Source: Fundidesulfovibrio agrisoli (GTDB lineage: Bacteria > Desulfobacterota > Desulfovibrionia > Desulfovibrionales > Desulfovibrionaceae). From it: 64,000 nucleotides of DNA. How positions within the stretch are numbered: the stretch's first letter is position 1; every line of letters starts with the position of its first letter. The position numbers and the translations under genes were made by a program. The stretch spans positions 1-64,000 of the forward strand of contig NZ_JAKZKX010000012.1 of the NCBI RefSeq assembly GCF_022808715.1. The letters are read 5' to 3'. Shown here piece after piece: positions 8,306 through 16,494 of the stretch. Below the pieces are notes generated by a model. That model did no database searches. It had not been told where the DNA came from and saw only the letters and a list, made by a program, of their open reading frames with translations.

Positions 8306-9028
8306 ATGTTGCGCAACTCGTTTCCCTGTGCGGTTGTTCTCTTGTTCGTCCTCGCGGCTTCTCCTGCATTCTCCCAGGCCAATTTCTACGTGGCCACGGC
8401 CATCCCGCCGGGTATCGGGACCAAAATCAAGAGCCTGCCCTACACCATCAGCAGCCCGGGCCTGTACTACCTGGGGGGCAACCTTTCCTACTCGGCAGCC
8501 GGAAACGCCATCACGATATCATCCAACGATGTCGTGCTGGACCTGATGGGCTTCGAGCTGCTGGGCAACCCGGCCAGCCACGGCATCCGAGTGAACTCCA
8601 ACTCCGTGGAGATCAGGAACGGCACCGTGCGCAGCTTCGACACCGGCATCAGCTCCACCACGAACGTATACGGCCTGCACCTCAATAACCTCAGGGCCTA
8701 CGCGGGCAGGAACGGCTTCGACCTGAGCGTCAACAACTCCGCCAGCGTCGTGGGCTGCGACTGCTCCGGCAACTCCGAGATCGGTGTGGCGCTCAAGGCG
8801 GGCCTAGTTTCCGGCTGCATGGCCAACGCCAACGGCACGGGTTATTATATCTCCGGCGCGGCCAACGTGCTGGGCAACAGCGCCACCAACAACAGCTACC
8901 GGGGCTTCGACATCGTCACCAGCGCCTATGTGCTCATGGACAGAAACATGGCCAACGGCAACACAAACGCGAACTACGCGAACAGCGCGCCGAGCGCGAT
9001 AACCTGGGGCGTCAACGCCGGGCGTTGA
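8306..9028 (+). CDS. secreted right-handed beta-helix protein
   Basis: A 240-residue exported protein with a signal peptide (cleavage near AFSQA). The mature region is rich in Asn, Ser and Gly, with short repeating strands such as VVLDLMGFEL, VEIRNGTVRSF and ANVLGNSATNNS, the pattern of parallel beta-helix folds in pectate-lyase-like and carbohydrate-binding proteins. No catalytic residues can be picked out, so it may be structural or adhesive. AAGGAG precedes the ATG. It stands alone and faces the EF-G-like gene across a shared terminator. Confidence 0.75.
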   Translation: MLRNSFPCAVVLLFVLAASPAFSQANFYVATAIPPGIGTKIKSLPYTISSPGLYYLGGNLSYSAAGNAITISSNDVVLDLMGFELLGNPASHGIRVNSNSVEIRNGTVRSFDTGISSTTNVYGLHLNNLRAYAGRNGFDLSVNNSASVVGCDCSGNSEIGVALKAGLVSGCMANANGTGYYISGAANVLGNSATNNSYRGFDIVTSAYVLMDRNMANGNTNANYANSAPSAITWGVNAGR

Positions 9029-9061
9029 GGCCGCTCCAGCTTCCCGGCCGTCAGAACCACA

Positions 9062-9090
9062 AAAGGCCCCGGATCGCTCCGGGGCCTTCG
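9062..9090. terminator. bidirectional intrinsic terminator
   Basis: AAGGCCCCGGA pairs with TCCGGGGCCTT across TCGC. The minus-strand reading ends in TTTTG and the plus-strand reading in a weaker T tail. It serves the convergent beta-helix and EF-G-like genes. Confidence 0.75.
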
Positions 9091-9113
9091 TCATTTCAGT
9101 CCGGCCGTTCTCC

Positions 9114-11198
9114 CTACTCCTCTTTCGCCCTCTTGGCCTTGTACTCGGCCACCACCTTCTCGGTCACGGGGGGCGGGGCGTCCTCGTAGTGGTCGAAGCC
9201 CATGGTGAAGGCCCCCTGGCCGCCGGTCATGGAGCCCAGGGCCTTGGCGTACTCCTGCATCTCGCTCATGGGCACGTGGGCCTGCACCTCGGTGACGCCC
9301 GCGGTGGAGTCGGAGCCGAGCACCTTGCCCCGGCGGCTGGAGAGGTCGCCGATGACGTCGCCCATGAACTCGTCCGGTATGGACACGCTCACCAGGGCGA
9401 TGGGCTCCAGCAGCACCATCTTCATCTTCTCGCAGGCGGCCTTGAAGGCCAGGGAGCCCGCGATCTTGAAGGCCATTTCGGAGGAGTCCACCGTGTGGAA
9501 GGATCCGTCGAACAGCTCCACCTTGAAGTCCACCACGGGGAAGCCCGCCAGCACGCCGCGGTGCGCGGCCTCCTGCACGCCCTTGTCCACCGCGGGGATG
9601 TACTGCCGGGGTATGGAGCCGCCCACGATGGCGTCCACGAACTCGTAGCCAGCTCCGCGCGTGCCGCCCTCCATCCTGATCCAGCAGTCGCCGAACTGGC
9701 CGCGCCCGCCGGTCTGCTTCTTGTGGCGGCCCTGCACCTCGGCCTTGCCCCTGAGGGTCTCGCGGTAGGGGATGGTGGGGGCCTTGAGCACCGGGTTGGC
9801 CTTGTAGCGGCGCTTGGCGCGCTCCACGGCGTTCTCCACGTGGGACTGGCCCATGCCCGAGAGCAGCATGTCGCCCGTCTCCTCATTGCGGGAGAGGCGC
9901 AGCGTGACGTCTTCGTCCAAGAGCTTGGACATGGCCTGGTAGACCTTGTCCTCGTCACCCTTCTCCGCCGGGGCCAGCGCGTAGGAGATCATGGGCTCGG
10001 GCAGCTTGGGCTTGAGCATCGCGAAGGCGTGCTTCTCCTCGCAGAGGGTGTCGCCGGTCTTGGTCTCCTTGAGCTTGGCCACGGCGATGATGCCGCCCGG
10101 GCCGACGGGCTCCTTGCAGGGCTGGGTGTCCTTGCCGACCATGAAGAGCATGGAGCTGAAGCGCTCCTTGGCGGAGGAGCGGACGTTCAGCAGGTTGGCC
10201 TCCGGGGTGACGGTGCCGGTGAGCACGCGCATGATGGAGAGCTGGCCCGCGAACTGGTCGAACAGGGTCTTGAACACGAAACAGGCCGGAGGCGCATCCG
10301 GCGAGACGGGGTGCAGCGAGCCGTCCTCGGCCTCCACCATCTTCTGGCCCACGGGAACGTCCAGGGGGGAGGGGAAGAACAACTGCGCGGCCTGCAGGAT
10401 GCGCTGGCCGCCCATGCACTTGAGGCCCGAGGCCACCATCACGGGGTAGAGCTCGGCGCAGACCACTGCCTTGCGCGTGGCGGCCACCAGGTCGTCCAGG
10501 GATACGCTGGCCGGGTCCTCCAGGTAGCGCTCCATGAGGGTCTCGTCGCAAACGGCGATCTCTTCCATCATGGATTCACGCAGCCCGTCCACTTCGTCCT
10601 GCATGTCATCGGGGACGGCGATCTCGCTCATCTTGCCGGTGGTGTCGAAGGCGTAGGCCTTGTTCTCCACGATGTTGACCACGCCGGAGAAGCTGTCGGC
10701 CTTGCCGATGGGGATGTTCTGGAGGAAGGGCTTCACGCCGAGCTGGTTGCGGATGCCGTTTAAGGCCATGTCGTAATCGGCGCGGTCGCGGTCCATCTTG
10801 GTGATGAGAAATATGGTGGGCAGGCGGAATTTGGAGACTTCCTGCCAGAGCTTCTTGGTCAGCGGCTTCACGCCGTCCACGGCGTCCACCACGAAGATGA
10901 CGGCGTCCACGCTGGCCAGGATGTAGCCCAGGTCGCCGTTGAAAGAGAGGTCGCCCGGGGTGTCGACGAGGAAGTGCCGGTTCTTGTTCCACTGGAACGT
11001 GGCGAAGCCGGGCTGGACGGAGCCGCGCCGTTTGATTTCCTCGGGCTCGGTGTCGAGCACGGTGGTGCCGTCCTCGATCTTGCCCAGCTTCGGCGTCGCC
11101 CCCGCGACGTACAGAAGCATTTCGGCCACGGAGGTTTTGCCGCAACCCCCGTGGCCGACCAAAGCGTAGGTCCGCTGGTTTTTCAGAACGTCAAGCAT
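9114..11198 (-). CDS. EF-G-like translation factor GTPase
   Basis: A 694-residue protein with the five-domain layout of elongation factor G. The P-loop is GHGGCGKTS rather than the AHIDAGKTT of housekeeping EF-G, G3 is DTPGD and G4 is TKMD rather than NKMD. These mark the EF-G-like (FusA2-type) paralogues that many deltaproteobacteria carry besides true EF-G. It is not beside rpsL/rpsG, which also argues against the primary EF-G. The start at 11198 has GGGAGA upstream and opens MLDVLKNQRTYALVGHGG; longer in-frame readings would run antisense across two plus-strand genes. Its role, perhaps stress or ribosome recycling, is not established. Confidence 0.88.
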   Translation of the reverse strand: MLDVLKNQRTYALVGHGGCGKTSVAEMLLYVAGATPKLGKIEDGTTVLDTEPEEIKRRGSVQPGFATFQWNKNRHFLVDTPGDLSFNGDLGYILASVDAVIFVVDAVDGVKPLTKKLWQEVSKFRLPTIFLITKMDRDRADYDMALNGIRNQLGVKPFLQNIPIGKADSFSGVVNIVENKAYAFDTTGKMSEIAVPDDMQDEVDGLRESMMEEIAVCDETLMERYLEDPASVSLDDLVAATRKAVVCAELYPVMVASGLKCMGGQRILQAAQLFFPSPLDVPVGQKMVEAEDGSLHPVSPDAPPACFVFKTLFDQFAGQLSIMRVLTGTVTPEANLLNVRSSAKERFSSMLFMVGKDTQPCKEPVGPGGIIAVAKLKETKTGDTLCEEKHAFAMLKPKLPEPMISYALAPAEKGDEDKVYQAMSKLLDEDVTLRLSRNEETGDMLLSGMGQSHVENAVERAKRRYKANPVLKAPTIPYRETLRGKAEVQGRHKKQTGGRGQFGDCWIRMEGGTRGAGYEFVDAIVGGSIPRQYIPAVDKGVQEAAHRGVLAGFPVVDFKVELFDGSFHTVDSSEMAFKIAGSLAFKAACEKMKMVLLEPIALVSVSIPDEFMGDVIGDLSSRRGKVLGSDSTAGVTEVQAHVPMSEMQEYAKALGSMTGGQGAFTMGFDHYEDAPPPVTEKVVAEYKAKRAKEE

Positions 11199-11309
11199 GC
11201 CAGTCTCCCGTGGTTTCCTTAGAGGTTGCGCCTCGGAGCCTTCGTCTGCCTTCCGCTTCCGCCAAGGGCCTGTGCGGCCCGGACGGTTGGTTTCCAACTC
11301 TTTGCTTCT

Positions 11310-11338
11310 CTTGTAACGATATCGCAACCTTCGCGCAA
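11310..11338 (-). promoter_or_regulatory. weak sigma-70-like promoter candidate for the EF-G-like gene
   Basis: On the minus strand TTGCGC and TACAAG are separated by 17 bases in an AT-richer patch about 110 bases before the start codon. The match to TTGACA/TATAAT is only 3 and 4 of 6. Confidence 0.3.
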
Positions 11339-11468
11339 CCGCCCCTTGAGGGAAAATGCGTCGGCCAGCCATTTTCCCCGCCTGCCGGCAAGGCCCGCCC
11401 GTGGTTTGCTTCACGGAGCGGATGCTGTATGCTCCGAAGGTCGTCCGCAACCCAAACGCGAGGTCACT

Positions 11469-11906
11469 ATGCGCACGCTCCTCATCCTGGCCGCCAGCCT
11501 CCTGCTCTCGGCCTGCTCCATGCTCGGCATGGGCGAACCCGCGAAGCAGCTCGAAATCGTCGAGGCGGGCATCTTCAAGAACGGCGCCCTGCTGCGCTCC
11601 ACCAACGCCGTCCCCGTCGAGATGGGCACCACCTTCGGCTATCGCTTCCGCATCGCCGACCCCAAAGCCCAGGCCATGAAGGCCAAGATAGTCACCCTGA
11701 CCCCCGGCCTGCTGGACCCCTCCAAGCCCAAGGCGCAGTTGGAGTACGTCACCGAGGCCGCGCTTCAGCCGGGCCAGAGCTACGACGTGTTCTTCACCTT
11801 CTCCCAACCGTGGGAAATGGCCCCAGGGCACTGGGAGCTGCGCGTGGAGACCGAGAAAGGCGAGGTTCTCACCCAGACGTTCGAAGTCTACAAACCTGCG
11901 ATGTAA
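11469..11906 (+). CDS. small lipoprotein, possibly DUF3859-like
   Basis: A 145-residue predicted lipoprotein. The signal peptide ends in LLSACS, with Cys16 as the lipidation site. The mature domain is beta-rich and ends with an immunoglobulin-like pattern (GHWELRVETEKGEVLTQTFEVY). The order EAGIFKNG ... GYRFRI ... is reminiscent of DUF3859, but I cannot confirm that by eye. It is three bases upstream of the dehydrogenase gene, so the two are probably co-transcribed although nothing obvious links their functions. Confidence 0.7.
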   Translation: MRTLLILAASLLLSACSMLGMGEPAKQLEIVEAGIFKNGALLRSTNAVPVEMGTTFGYRFRIADPKAQAMKAKIVTLTPGLLDPSKPKAQLEYVTEAALQPGQSYDVFFTFSQPWEMAPGHWELRVETEKGEVLTQTFEVYKPAM

Positions 11907-11909
11907 GAT

Positions 11910-12890
11910 ATGAACAGCAGCCCTGAAATCGTGGTGCTCGACGGCGCCACCCTCAACCCCGGCGACAACCCCTGGGACGCGGTGGCCGCGCTCGGCCCCC
12001 TCACCGTGCACGACCGCACCCCCGCCGGGCTGACCGTGGAGCGCGCCCAGGGCGCGCCCGTGGTGCTCACCAACAAGACCCGCCTGGGCGCGGACGTGAT
12101 CGCCGCCCTGCCGGAGCTGCGCTACATCGGCGTGCTGGCCACCGGCTACGACGTGGTGGACCTGGCCGCGGCCGGGGCCAGGGGCATCCCCGTGTGCAAC
12201 GTGCCCGGCTACGGCACCGAGTCCGTGGCGCAGTTCGTGGTGGCCCAGATGTTGGCCATGACCCGCCGCGTGGAGCTGCACGACAGCCAGGTGCGAGGCG
12301 GCGAGTGGAACCGCTGCGGCGAATTCACCTTCTGGAGCACCCCCCAGGTGGAGCTGGCCGGGCTGACGCTCGGCGTGGTGGGCTTCGGCGGCATCGGGCG
12401 GCGCGTGGCGGAGCTGGGCCTGGCTCTTGGCATGCGCGTGCTGGCCCACGCCCCCAGGCCCAAGGCCCCCATCGAGTCGGCGCTCTTCGGCTTCACCGGG
12501 CTGGAGGAGCTGTTCGAATATTCCGACGTGGTCACCCTGCATTGCCCGCTCACCGCCGAGAACGACGCCTTCGTCAACGCCGCGCTGCTCGGGCGCATGC
12601 GCCCCGGGAGCTATCTGGTGAACACCGCTCGCGGCCGCCTGGTGAACGAGACGGACCTGGCCCAGGCCCTGCACTCCGGCCGCCTGGCCGGAGCCGCGCT
12701 GGACGTGCTGGCCGTGGAGCCGCCCGACCCGGCCAACCCGCTGCTGGCCGCGCCCAACTGCCTCATCACCCCGCACATGGCCTGGGCCTCGCTCACGGCG
12801 CGCAAGCGCCTGATGGCCATCGCGGCGGACAACGTGAGGATGTTCCTGGGTGGCGCGGCCCAGAACGTGGTGAACAAGAAATTCCTGTAA
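11910..12890 (+). CDS. D-2-hydroxyacid dehydrogenase (NAD-dependent)
   Basis: A 326-residue dehydrogenase of the D-isomer 2-hydroxyacid family. The NAD-binding motif is GVVGFGGIGRRVA near residue 155. The catalytic triad is visible as Arg in NTARGRLV, Glu in VEPPDP and His in ITPHMAW. The sequence around CNVPGYGTESVAQ is closest in flavour to glycerate dehydrogenase/hydroxypyruvate reductase members. It reduces a 2-oxoacid to the D-hydroxyacid; the exact substrate cannot be decided from sequence. A strong terminator follows the stop codon. Confidence 0.9.
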   Translation: MNSSPEIVVLDGATLNPGDNPWDAVAALGPLTVHDRTPAGLTVERAQGAPVVLTNKTRLGADVIAALPELRYIGVLATGYDVVDLAAAGARGIPVCNVPGYGTESVAQFVVAQMLAMTRRVELHDSQVRGGEWNRCGEFTFWSTPQVELAGLTLGVVGFGGIGRRVAELGLALGMRVLAHAPRPKAPIESALFGFTGLEELFEYSDVVTLHCPLTAENDAFVNAALLGRMRPGSYLVNTARGRLVNETDLAQALHSGRLAGAALDVLAVEPPDPANPLLAAPNCLITPHMAWASLTARKRLMAIAADNVRMFLGGAAQNVVNKKFL

Positions 12891-12912
12891 TATTCTCGAC
12901 TGATGAAACAAA

Positions 12913-12945
12913 GAGGCCGCCCCCTTGGGGGCGGCCCTTTCTGTT
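12913..12945 (+). terminator. intrinsic terminator
   Basis: GGCCGCCCCC pairs exactly with GGGGGCGGCC and is followed by CTTTCTGTTTTG. It ends the lipoprotein-dehydrogenase transcript. Confidence 0.88.
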
Positions 12946-13235
12946 TTGTATGGGGCAGCCTGTGAGTGTGTCCCCGGACAGCGTCTCCCCCTTTTCCCGC
13001 ACTGCCGTCAAACCGGTTGCCCACTTCAACATTTTTCAACTTCCTCCCTACATAGCCCTATGTGGGTGGCGCTCAATGCTTTTGCCGCTAGAATGCCTGC
13101 TCATCGTACCCTGCGGGAAAGTTGCACGGTAACGCCGCCGGAAAGCGGCGATCCGTCAAAAGGCGATGAACCAGAAACCGCTTTCGTCTGGAAAGCGAGA
13201 ACACGCCGCGAACAGCGGCAAGGAGAAGCAACCCC
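12946..13235. other. intergenic region upstream of the transglycosylase-like gene
   Basis: With the preceding terminator this is a 345-base gene-free stretch of lower GC than its surroundings. It holds a small hairpin (CCTACATAGCCCTATGTGGG near 13048) and AAGGAG just before 13236. No convincing promoter, riboswitch or small gene was found. Confidence 0.5.
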
Positions 13236-14216
13236 ATGCTCTGGACCCTCGACTCTCTTTTCGGGCCTCTGGCCCGGGCTTCGTACAGATCAGCAGGCGC
13301 AGGAGAAGAACTTTATGTGGATCATCTGGCCGAGAGCTACCTCCGGGCTCACCCTGATCCTGATGAATTCAATGGAGGCGTAATACTGGTCAGCAATCAT
13401 GAGGACACCGGGCCGGGAGGACTGAACCTGGACGGCAATCACGACAGCTGGCCTCAGGATGGCATGCGGCTTCTGGCTTCATCAGGCGAAGCCCCTGAAC
13501 GAGGCTCAACGTCCGATTCGGGGCAGCCACAGCCCTCACAGCCTGCTGAAAATTCCGCTTCCGGCGACGCTGGCCCGGCCAAGGGCATCGTCCCCTTGCC
13601 GCCGCACCTGCAATGGGTCAACGACCCCGGGATGCTTTCAACCCACCTGGAAGGGTTCATGAAGCGCAATCCATTGAATCCGTCCAGCGCACCGAAAGAG
13701 GTCCGGGACATCTACGGCAACATGCAAGCCCCCGGCTCCAACTACGGTCCCCCCACGGGAACCGCCCAAGAGGACGTCAAGTACTGGAGCAATTACTTCG
13801 GATATCCCGACCAGTACGGGTACAACAAGGTGTCGGTGGAATCGAAAGGGAAGCCTGATGCCTACGCCAAGAGCACTCACGCGGCAGGTCTGGAGCAAGT
13901 GACTCCACAAACGGCAGAAGAAGTCGGATTCAACTTCTTCAACAATCAAGGGACAGAGGATTCCAAAGATCCCAAGCGAGGGACACTTGATGCGGATGCC
14001 TGGAAAACTGCCATGGCGGATCCCAACTTCTCAAGCATGGTCGGCTCAATGGTGGCGCGCAGGTATTTCAACCTTGCCGGCGGCGATCCCTTCAGGGCCG
14101 AGGCTGGGTACAGATACGGATTCGGTGCGCTACAGAAAGCGAAACGTGCTGGGAATCCCTGGCCGCACCCCGGATACATCCGGGAAATGTTCCCCGGGCA
14201 GTGGCAAGGAAGGTAA
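13236..14216 (+). CDS. lytic-transglycosylase-like protein
   Basis: A 326-residue protein. Residues ~195-225 read VSVESKGKPDAYAKSTHAAG then LEQVTPQTA, which fits the lytic transglycosylase catalytic segment, with Glu202 as the likely acid and the AGLxQVxPxTA signature after it. Such enzymes cleave peptidoglycan. The first 130 residues are Gly/Ser/Asp-rich and unrelated to anything I know, and there is no signal peptide, which is odd for a periplasmic enzyme. The gene has lower GC than its neighbours and is convergent, 11 bases apart, with a secreted unknown. Transfer from elsewhere is plausible. Confidence 0.65.
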   Translation: MLWTLDSLFGPLARASYRSAGAGEELYVDHLAESYLRAHPDPDEFNGGVILVSNHEDTGPGGLNLDGNHDSWPQDGMRLLASSGEAPERGSTSDSGQPQPSQPAENSASGDAGPAKGIVPLPPHLQWVNDPGMLSTHLEGFMKRNPLNPSSAPKEVRDIYGNMQAPGSNYGPPTGTAQEDVKYWSNYFGYPDQYGYNKVSVESKGKPDAYAKSTHAAGLEQVTPQTAEEVGFNFFNNQGTEDSKDPKRGTLDADAWKTAMADPNFSSMVGSMVARRYFNLAGGDPFRAEAGYRYGFGALQKAKRAGNPWPHPGYIREMFPGQWQGR

Positions 14217-14227
14217 AACAGGATCGG

Positions 14228-15217
14228 CTAACGGATGTGCCACAACTCCCACGCCTTATTCACAACGGGGGTGAGATTCCTCTTGTAAAAATCGTCGTTG
14301 TACAGATCCAGTGCGTGCAGCGCCTCCCGGGCGAGGCGCTGCTCCACCGGGTAGAGGGGAGGAAAACTTTCGACCCTTGTCCGAAAAGGGTCACGGACGA
14401 GCTTGTCCGCATCGTCGTCTATCCTGAACAGGTCCGACACCAAGCGCAATCCGTCAGTGGACGTGCTTTCGGAGATGTCCGCAATCCAGGCCATGGACCA
14501 AAGATCGGCCCTGTAACGTACATCGTCCAGAAGATAGGCCAGTTTACCCGGCCAATTGTCCGTAATGCGGGCACCGTATTTCCTTGCCGCCTTCTCCGCT
14601 TCCATGCGGACGTGTTCGATCCGCCTCTTGAATGCCCTGAACTCCGGTGTGCTCGCGCATTGGGCATCAGCCCGAGTGCAGTTCGGCGAACCGTGTGCCC
14701 CGCATTCCGATTTCAAAAACTCGACCGCGCAAAGTACGGCATCCCGCTGCATCTCCCAGCTCTTTCCGGCCAGGGCCATGAACCTGGCATATTCGGGCAT
14801 CTCCTCAAGGCCGCGAAGGGTCACAGCCACAGAGGTTTTCCTATCGTCTACCGAGTGCGCAGCCTGTTCGTAGCGCCGGGCGATGTCGCACAAGAGCAGC
14901 CGGGAAGCCTTGTCCCCTCTGCCGAGCAGCCCAAGTTCTTTCGCCGAGGTCAGCAGATTGAGGAGTTTCCCGGGATCACCAGCCGTCATTGATTTCGACC
15001 ACCCGAAGCTGGCCCAGCCAGGCCCGGGAGGATCCTCGGCCAACCGCGCCCGTAGCGCCTCCGTTTCCCCGCGCCACAGATGCAAATGCTCCTGCTGGAG
15101 CTTTTCGGCAGCTATCAAGGCCGCCACAGCCTGCGCGTACTCGGTGCAGGCCGCATGTGCTTGAACAACGGGACAAACCGCCGCCAATGCGAGCCAGATC
15201 ATTATCATTTTCAACAT
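14228..15217 (-). CDS. secreted protein of unknown function
   Basis: A 329-residue protein with a signal peptide of about 24 residues (cleavage near AHA-A). The rest is mostly helical, charged, and has several cysteines (for example CAVEFLKSEC and a later NCTRADAQC) that could form disulfides. I recognise no family. The ATG at 15217 is preferred over an upstream TTG because GGAG stands six bases before it. The gene shares the lower GC of the convergent transglycosylase-like gene and probably arrived with it. Confidence 0.6.
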   Translation of the reverse strand: MLKMIMIWLALAAVCPVVQAHAACTEYAQAVAALIAAEKLQQEHLHLWRGETEALRARLAEDPPGPGWASFGWSKSMTAGDPGKLLNLLTSAKELGLLGRGDKASRLLLCDIARRYEQAAHSVDDRKTSVAVTLRGLEEMPEYARFMALAGKSWEMQRDAVLCAVEFLKSECGAHGSPNCTRADAQCASTPEFRAFKRRIEHVRMEAEKAARKYGARITDNWPGKLAYLLDDVRYRADLWSMAWIADISESTSTDGLRLVSDLFRIDDDADKLVRDPFRTRVESFPPLYPVEQRLAREALHALDLYNDDFYKRNLTPVVNKAWELWHIR

Positions 15218-15486
15218 GTGCAACTCCGCATGATTGTATACTCAAATGTATCGCACCCCGGCAATGTACGCAGGGCGGAAAGGGAAGGCACTCCACTTCC
15301 GGGCCGATGCCACATCAAACGAATGTTCCGAAACCAGTACGGTGAAAACCGCGCTAGCCGTTCACTCATCCTTGTGCAGCCACCCCGCGACCTGCCTCCC
15401 TCGCACGTAAGGCCAGAAAATGCACCGGACGAATTTTTCATGCGCAAAACCTATACGCGACATGCCCGCACTCCGCAATCGGCCAG
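15218..15486. other. intergenic region of mixed composition
   Basis: Gene-free stretch between the secreted unknown and the terminator of the next gene. It has AT-rich patches but no ORF with a credible ribosome site, no tRNA and no clear promoter. Confidence 0.5.
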
Positions 15487-15528
15487 AAAAAAAAGCGCCG
15501 GTACGGGCAAACCCCGCACCGGCGCTTC
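15487..15528 (-). terminator. intrinsic terminator
   Basis: On the minus strand AAGCGCCGGTGCGGG folds onto its complement with a GTTT loop and is followed by eight T residues, 25 bases after the stop of the small gene at 15553. Confidence 0.88.
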
Positions 15529-15552
15529 CTATTCCGCAATCAGGCGGCGGCG

Positions 15553-15774
15553 CTAGACTTTCTTGTTGAACATGTCGCCCTTGAGGGCGAAGCCGCCCTC
15601 CAGAACCTTGGTCTGGAAGTCGTAGTCGGCGTTCTTCCTGGAAGAATCGAACGGATCGGTGTTCATGATGTCCAGGGTCTTCTTGACCACCTGGGCCCCG
15701 AACAGCTGCTTGGACGCCGCGATGCTCAGGCCCGAAGTCCCGGACACGCCGCCGCTGCCCATATCATCCGCCAT
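15553..15774 (-). CDS. small motility-associated-like protein (YjfB-like?)
   Basis: A 73-residue protein without a signal or membrane segment. The N-terminal Ser/Gly stretch followed by SIAASKQLFGAQVVKKTLDI recalls the YjfB putative motility family (a helix with VLKKALD), but the match is short. What strengthens a motility link is the DNA: a sigma-28-type promoter stands at 15821-15848 and leaves a leader of roughly 40 bases. GAGG precedes the ATG. It is a single-gene unit ended by its own terminator. The function is unknown. Confidence 0.6.
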   Translation of the reverse strand: MADDMGSGGVSGTSGLSIAASKQLFGAQVVKKTLDIMNTDPFDSSRKNADYDFQTKVLEGGFALKGDMFNKKV

Positions 15775-15820
15775 GCGCCTCACCCCCTCAACACGGACGA
15801 ACCGTGCCGTGTCGCCATCC

Positions 15821-15848
15821 TTATCGGCAATCACACGGCCCGACTTGA
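15821..15848 (-). promoter_or_regulatory. probable sigma-28 (FliA) promoter
   Basis: Read on the minus strand, TCAAGTCG is followed after 12 bases by GCCGATAA, an exact copy of the flagellar sigma-28 -10 box; the usual -35 is TAAAGTTT with an 11-base spacer. It sits just downstream of the rhodanese operon terminator and points at the 73-residue gene. Confidence 0.65.
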
Positions 15849-15858
15849 GCCCCGTGCC

Positions 15859-15898
15859 GAAAAAACCGCCGGAAGCGCCAAGCGGCGCAACCGGCGGT
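15859..15898 (-). terminator. intrinsic terminator of the MauE-rhodanese operon
   Basis: On the minus strand ACCGCCGG-TT-GCGCC pairs with GGCGC-TT-CCGGCGGT and runs directly into six T residues. Confidence 0.88.
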
Positions 15899-15953
15899 GT
15901 GATCGCGGCGACGGAAACCGGCGGGGACAACGACCGCCGGGTCGGCGGGGATG

Positions 15954-16481
15954 CTATTTCACGGCGTCCAGGGGGTACTTCGCGCCCTTCCAGGCGTAGA
16001 TGCCGCCGGGGAAGCGCACCACGTTGGTATAGCCCAGCTTCTTGGCCCACAGGGCGCCGTTGTGGCTGCGGGAGCATTTGACGAAGCCGCAGTAGAACAC
16101 GATGAGCCTGTTCTTGTCGGGGCCGAGCAGAGCCTCGAAATCCTTCTCGGACTTGCCGCCGGTCTTGGAGGCGTCCCACTGGGGCATGGGCTCGATGGGG
16201 AACTCGAAGGAAACGGCCTGGGGCACGTGCTCCTTCTTGTAGCTGGCCTCGTAGGGCATGGTGTCCACCACCAGCATGGGCTTGCCCTCGTCCATGGCCT
16301 TCTTGAGCTCCTCGCCGCTCATGACGGGGTACCCGCCAGCCACGACCTCGCGCACGAGCTTCACGCTCACGGCGTCCTTGTCCACTTCCTCCTCGAACAT
16401 GTCCTTTGCGAAAGCCGACAGGGCTCCGCCCAGGATCAGGCCGCACACGGCCAGCACGGCGACGGTGTTGCGAAAGCTCAT
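15954..16481 (-). CDS. periplasmic rhodanese-domain protein
   Basis: A 175-residue exported protein with a signal peptide ending near SAFA-K. A single rhodanese domain fills the rest: VVDTMPYEASYKKEHVPQA at the front and the active loop FYCGFVKCSRSHNGA, whose first Cys is the expected persulfide carrier. GGIYAWKG is the usual C-terminal signature. Of two adjacent ATGs, the second is used here because GGAGG is five bases away. It follows a MauE-like membrane gene by 13 bases. In a sulfur-respiring cell a role in sulfane-sulfur or thiol-redox handling is plausible but inferred. Confidence 0.85.
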   Translation of the reverse strand: MSFRNTVAVLAVCGLILGGALSAFAKDMFEEEVDKDAVSVKLVREVVAGGYPVMSGEELKKAMDEGKPMLVVDTMPYEASYKKEHVPQAVSFEFPIEPMPQWDASKTGGKSEKDFEALLGPDKNRLIVFYCGFVKCSRSHNGALWAKKLGYTNVVRFPGGIYAWKGAKYPLDAVK

Positions 16482-16494
16482 CATTTCCTCCCGA

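Noticed and set aside
11199-12911. A long upstream extension of the EF-G-like reading frame on the minus strand
   Set aside because: It runs antisense through the lipoprotein and dehydrogenase genes, has no EF-G-like sequence, and the ATG at 11198 has its own ribosome site and starts the conserved G domain.
15775-16446. An N-terminal extension of the 73-residue gene reaching into the rhodanese gene
   Set aside because: It crosses a terminator and the sigma-28 promoter and is Arg/Gly-rich noise; the ATG at 15774 has its own ribosome site.
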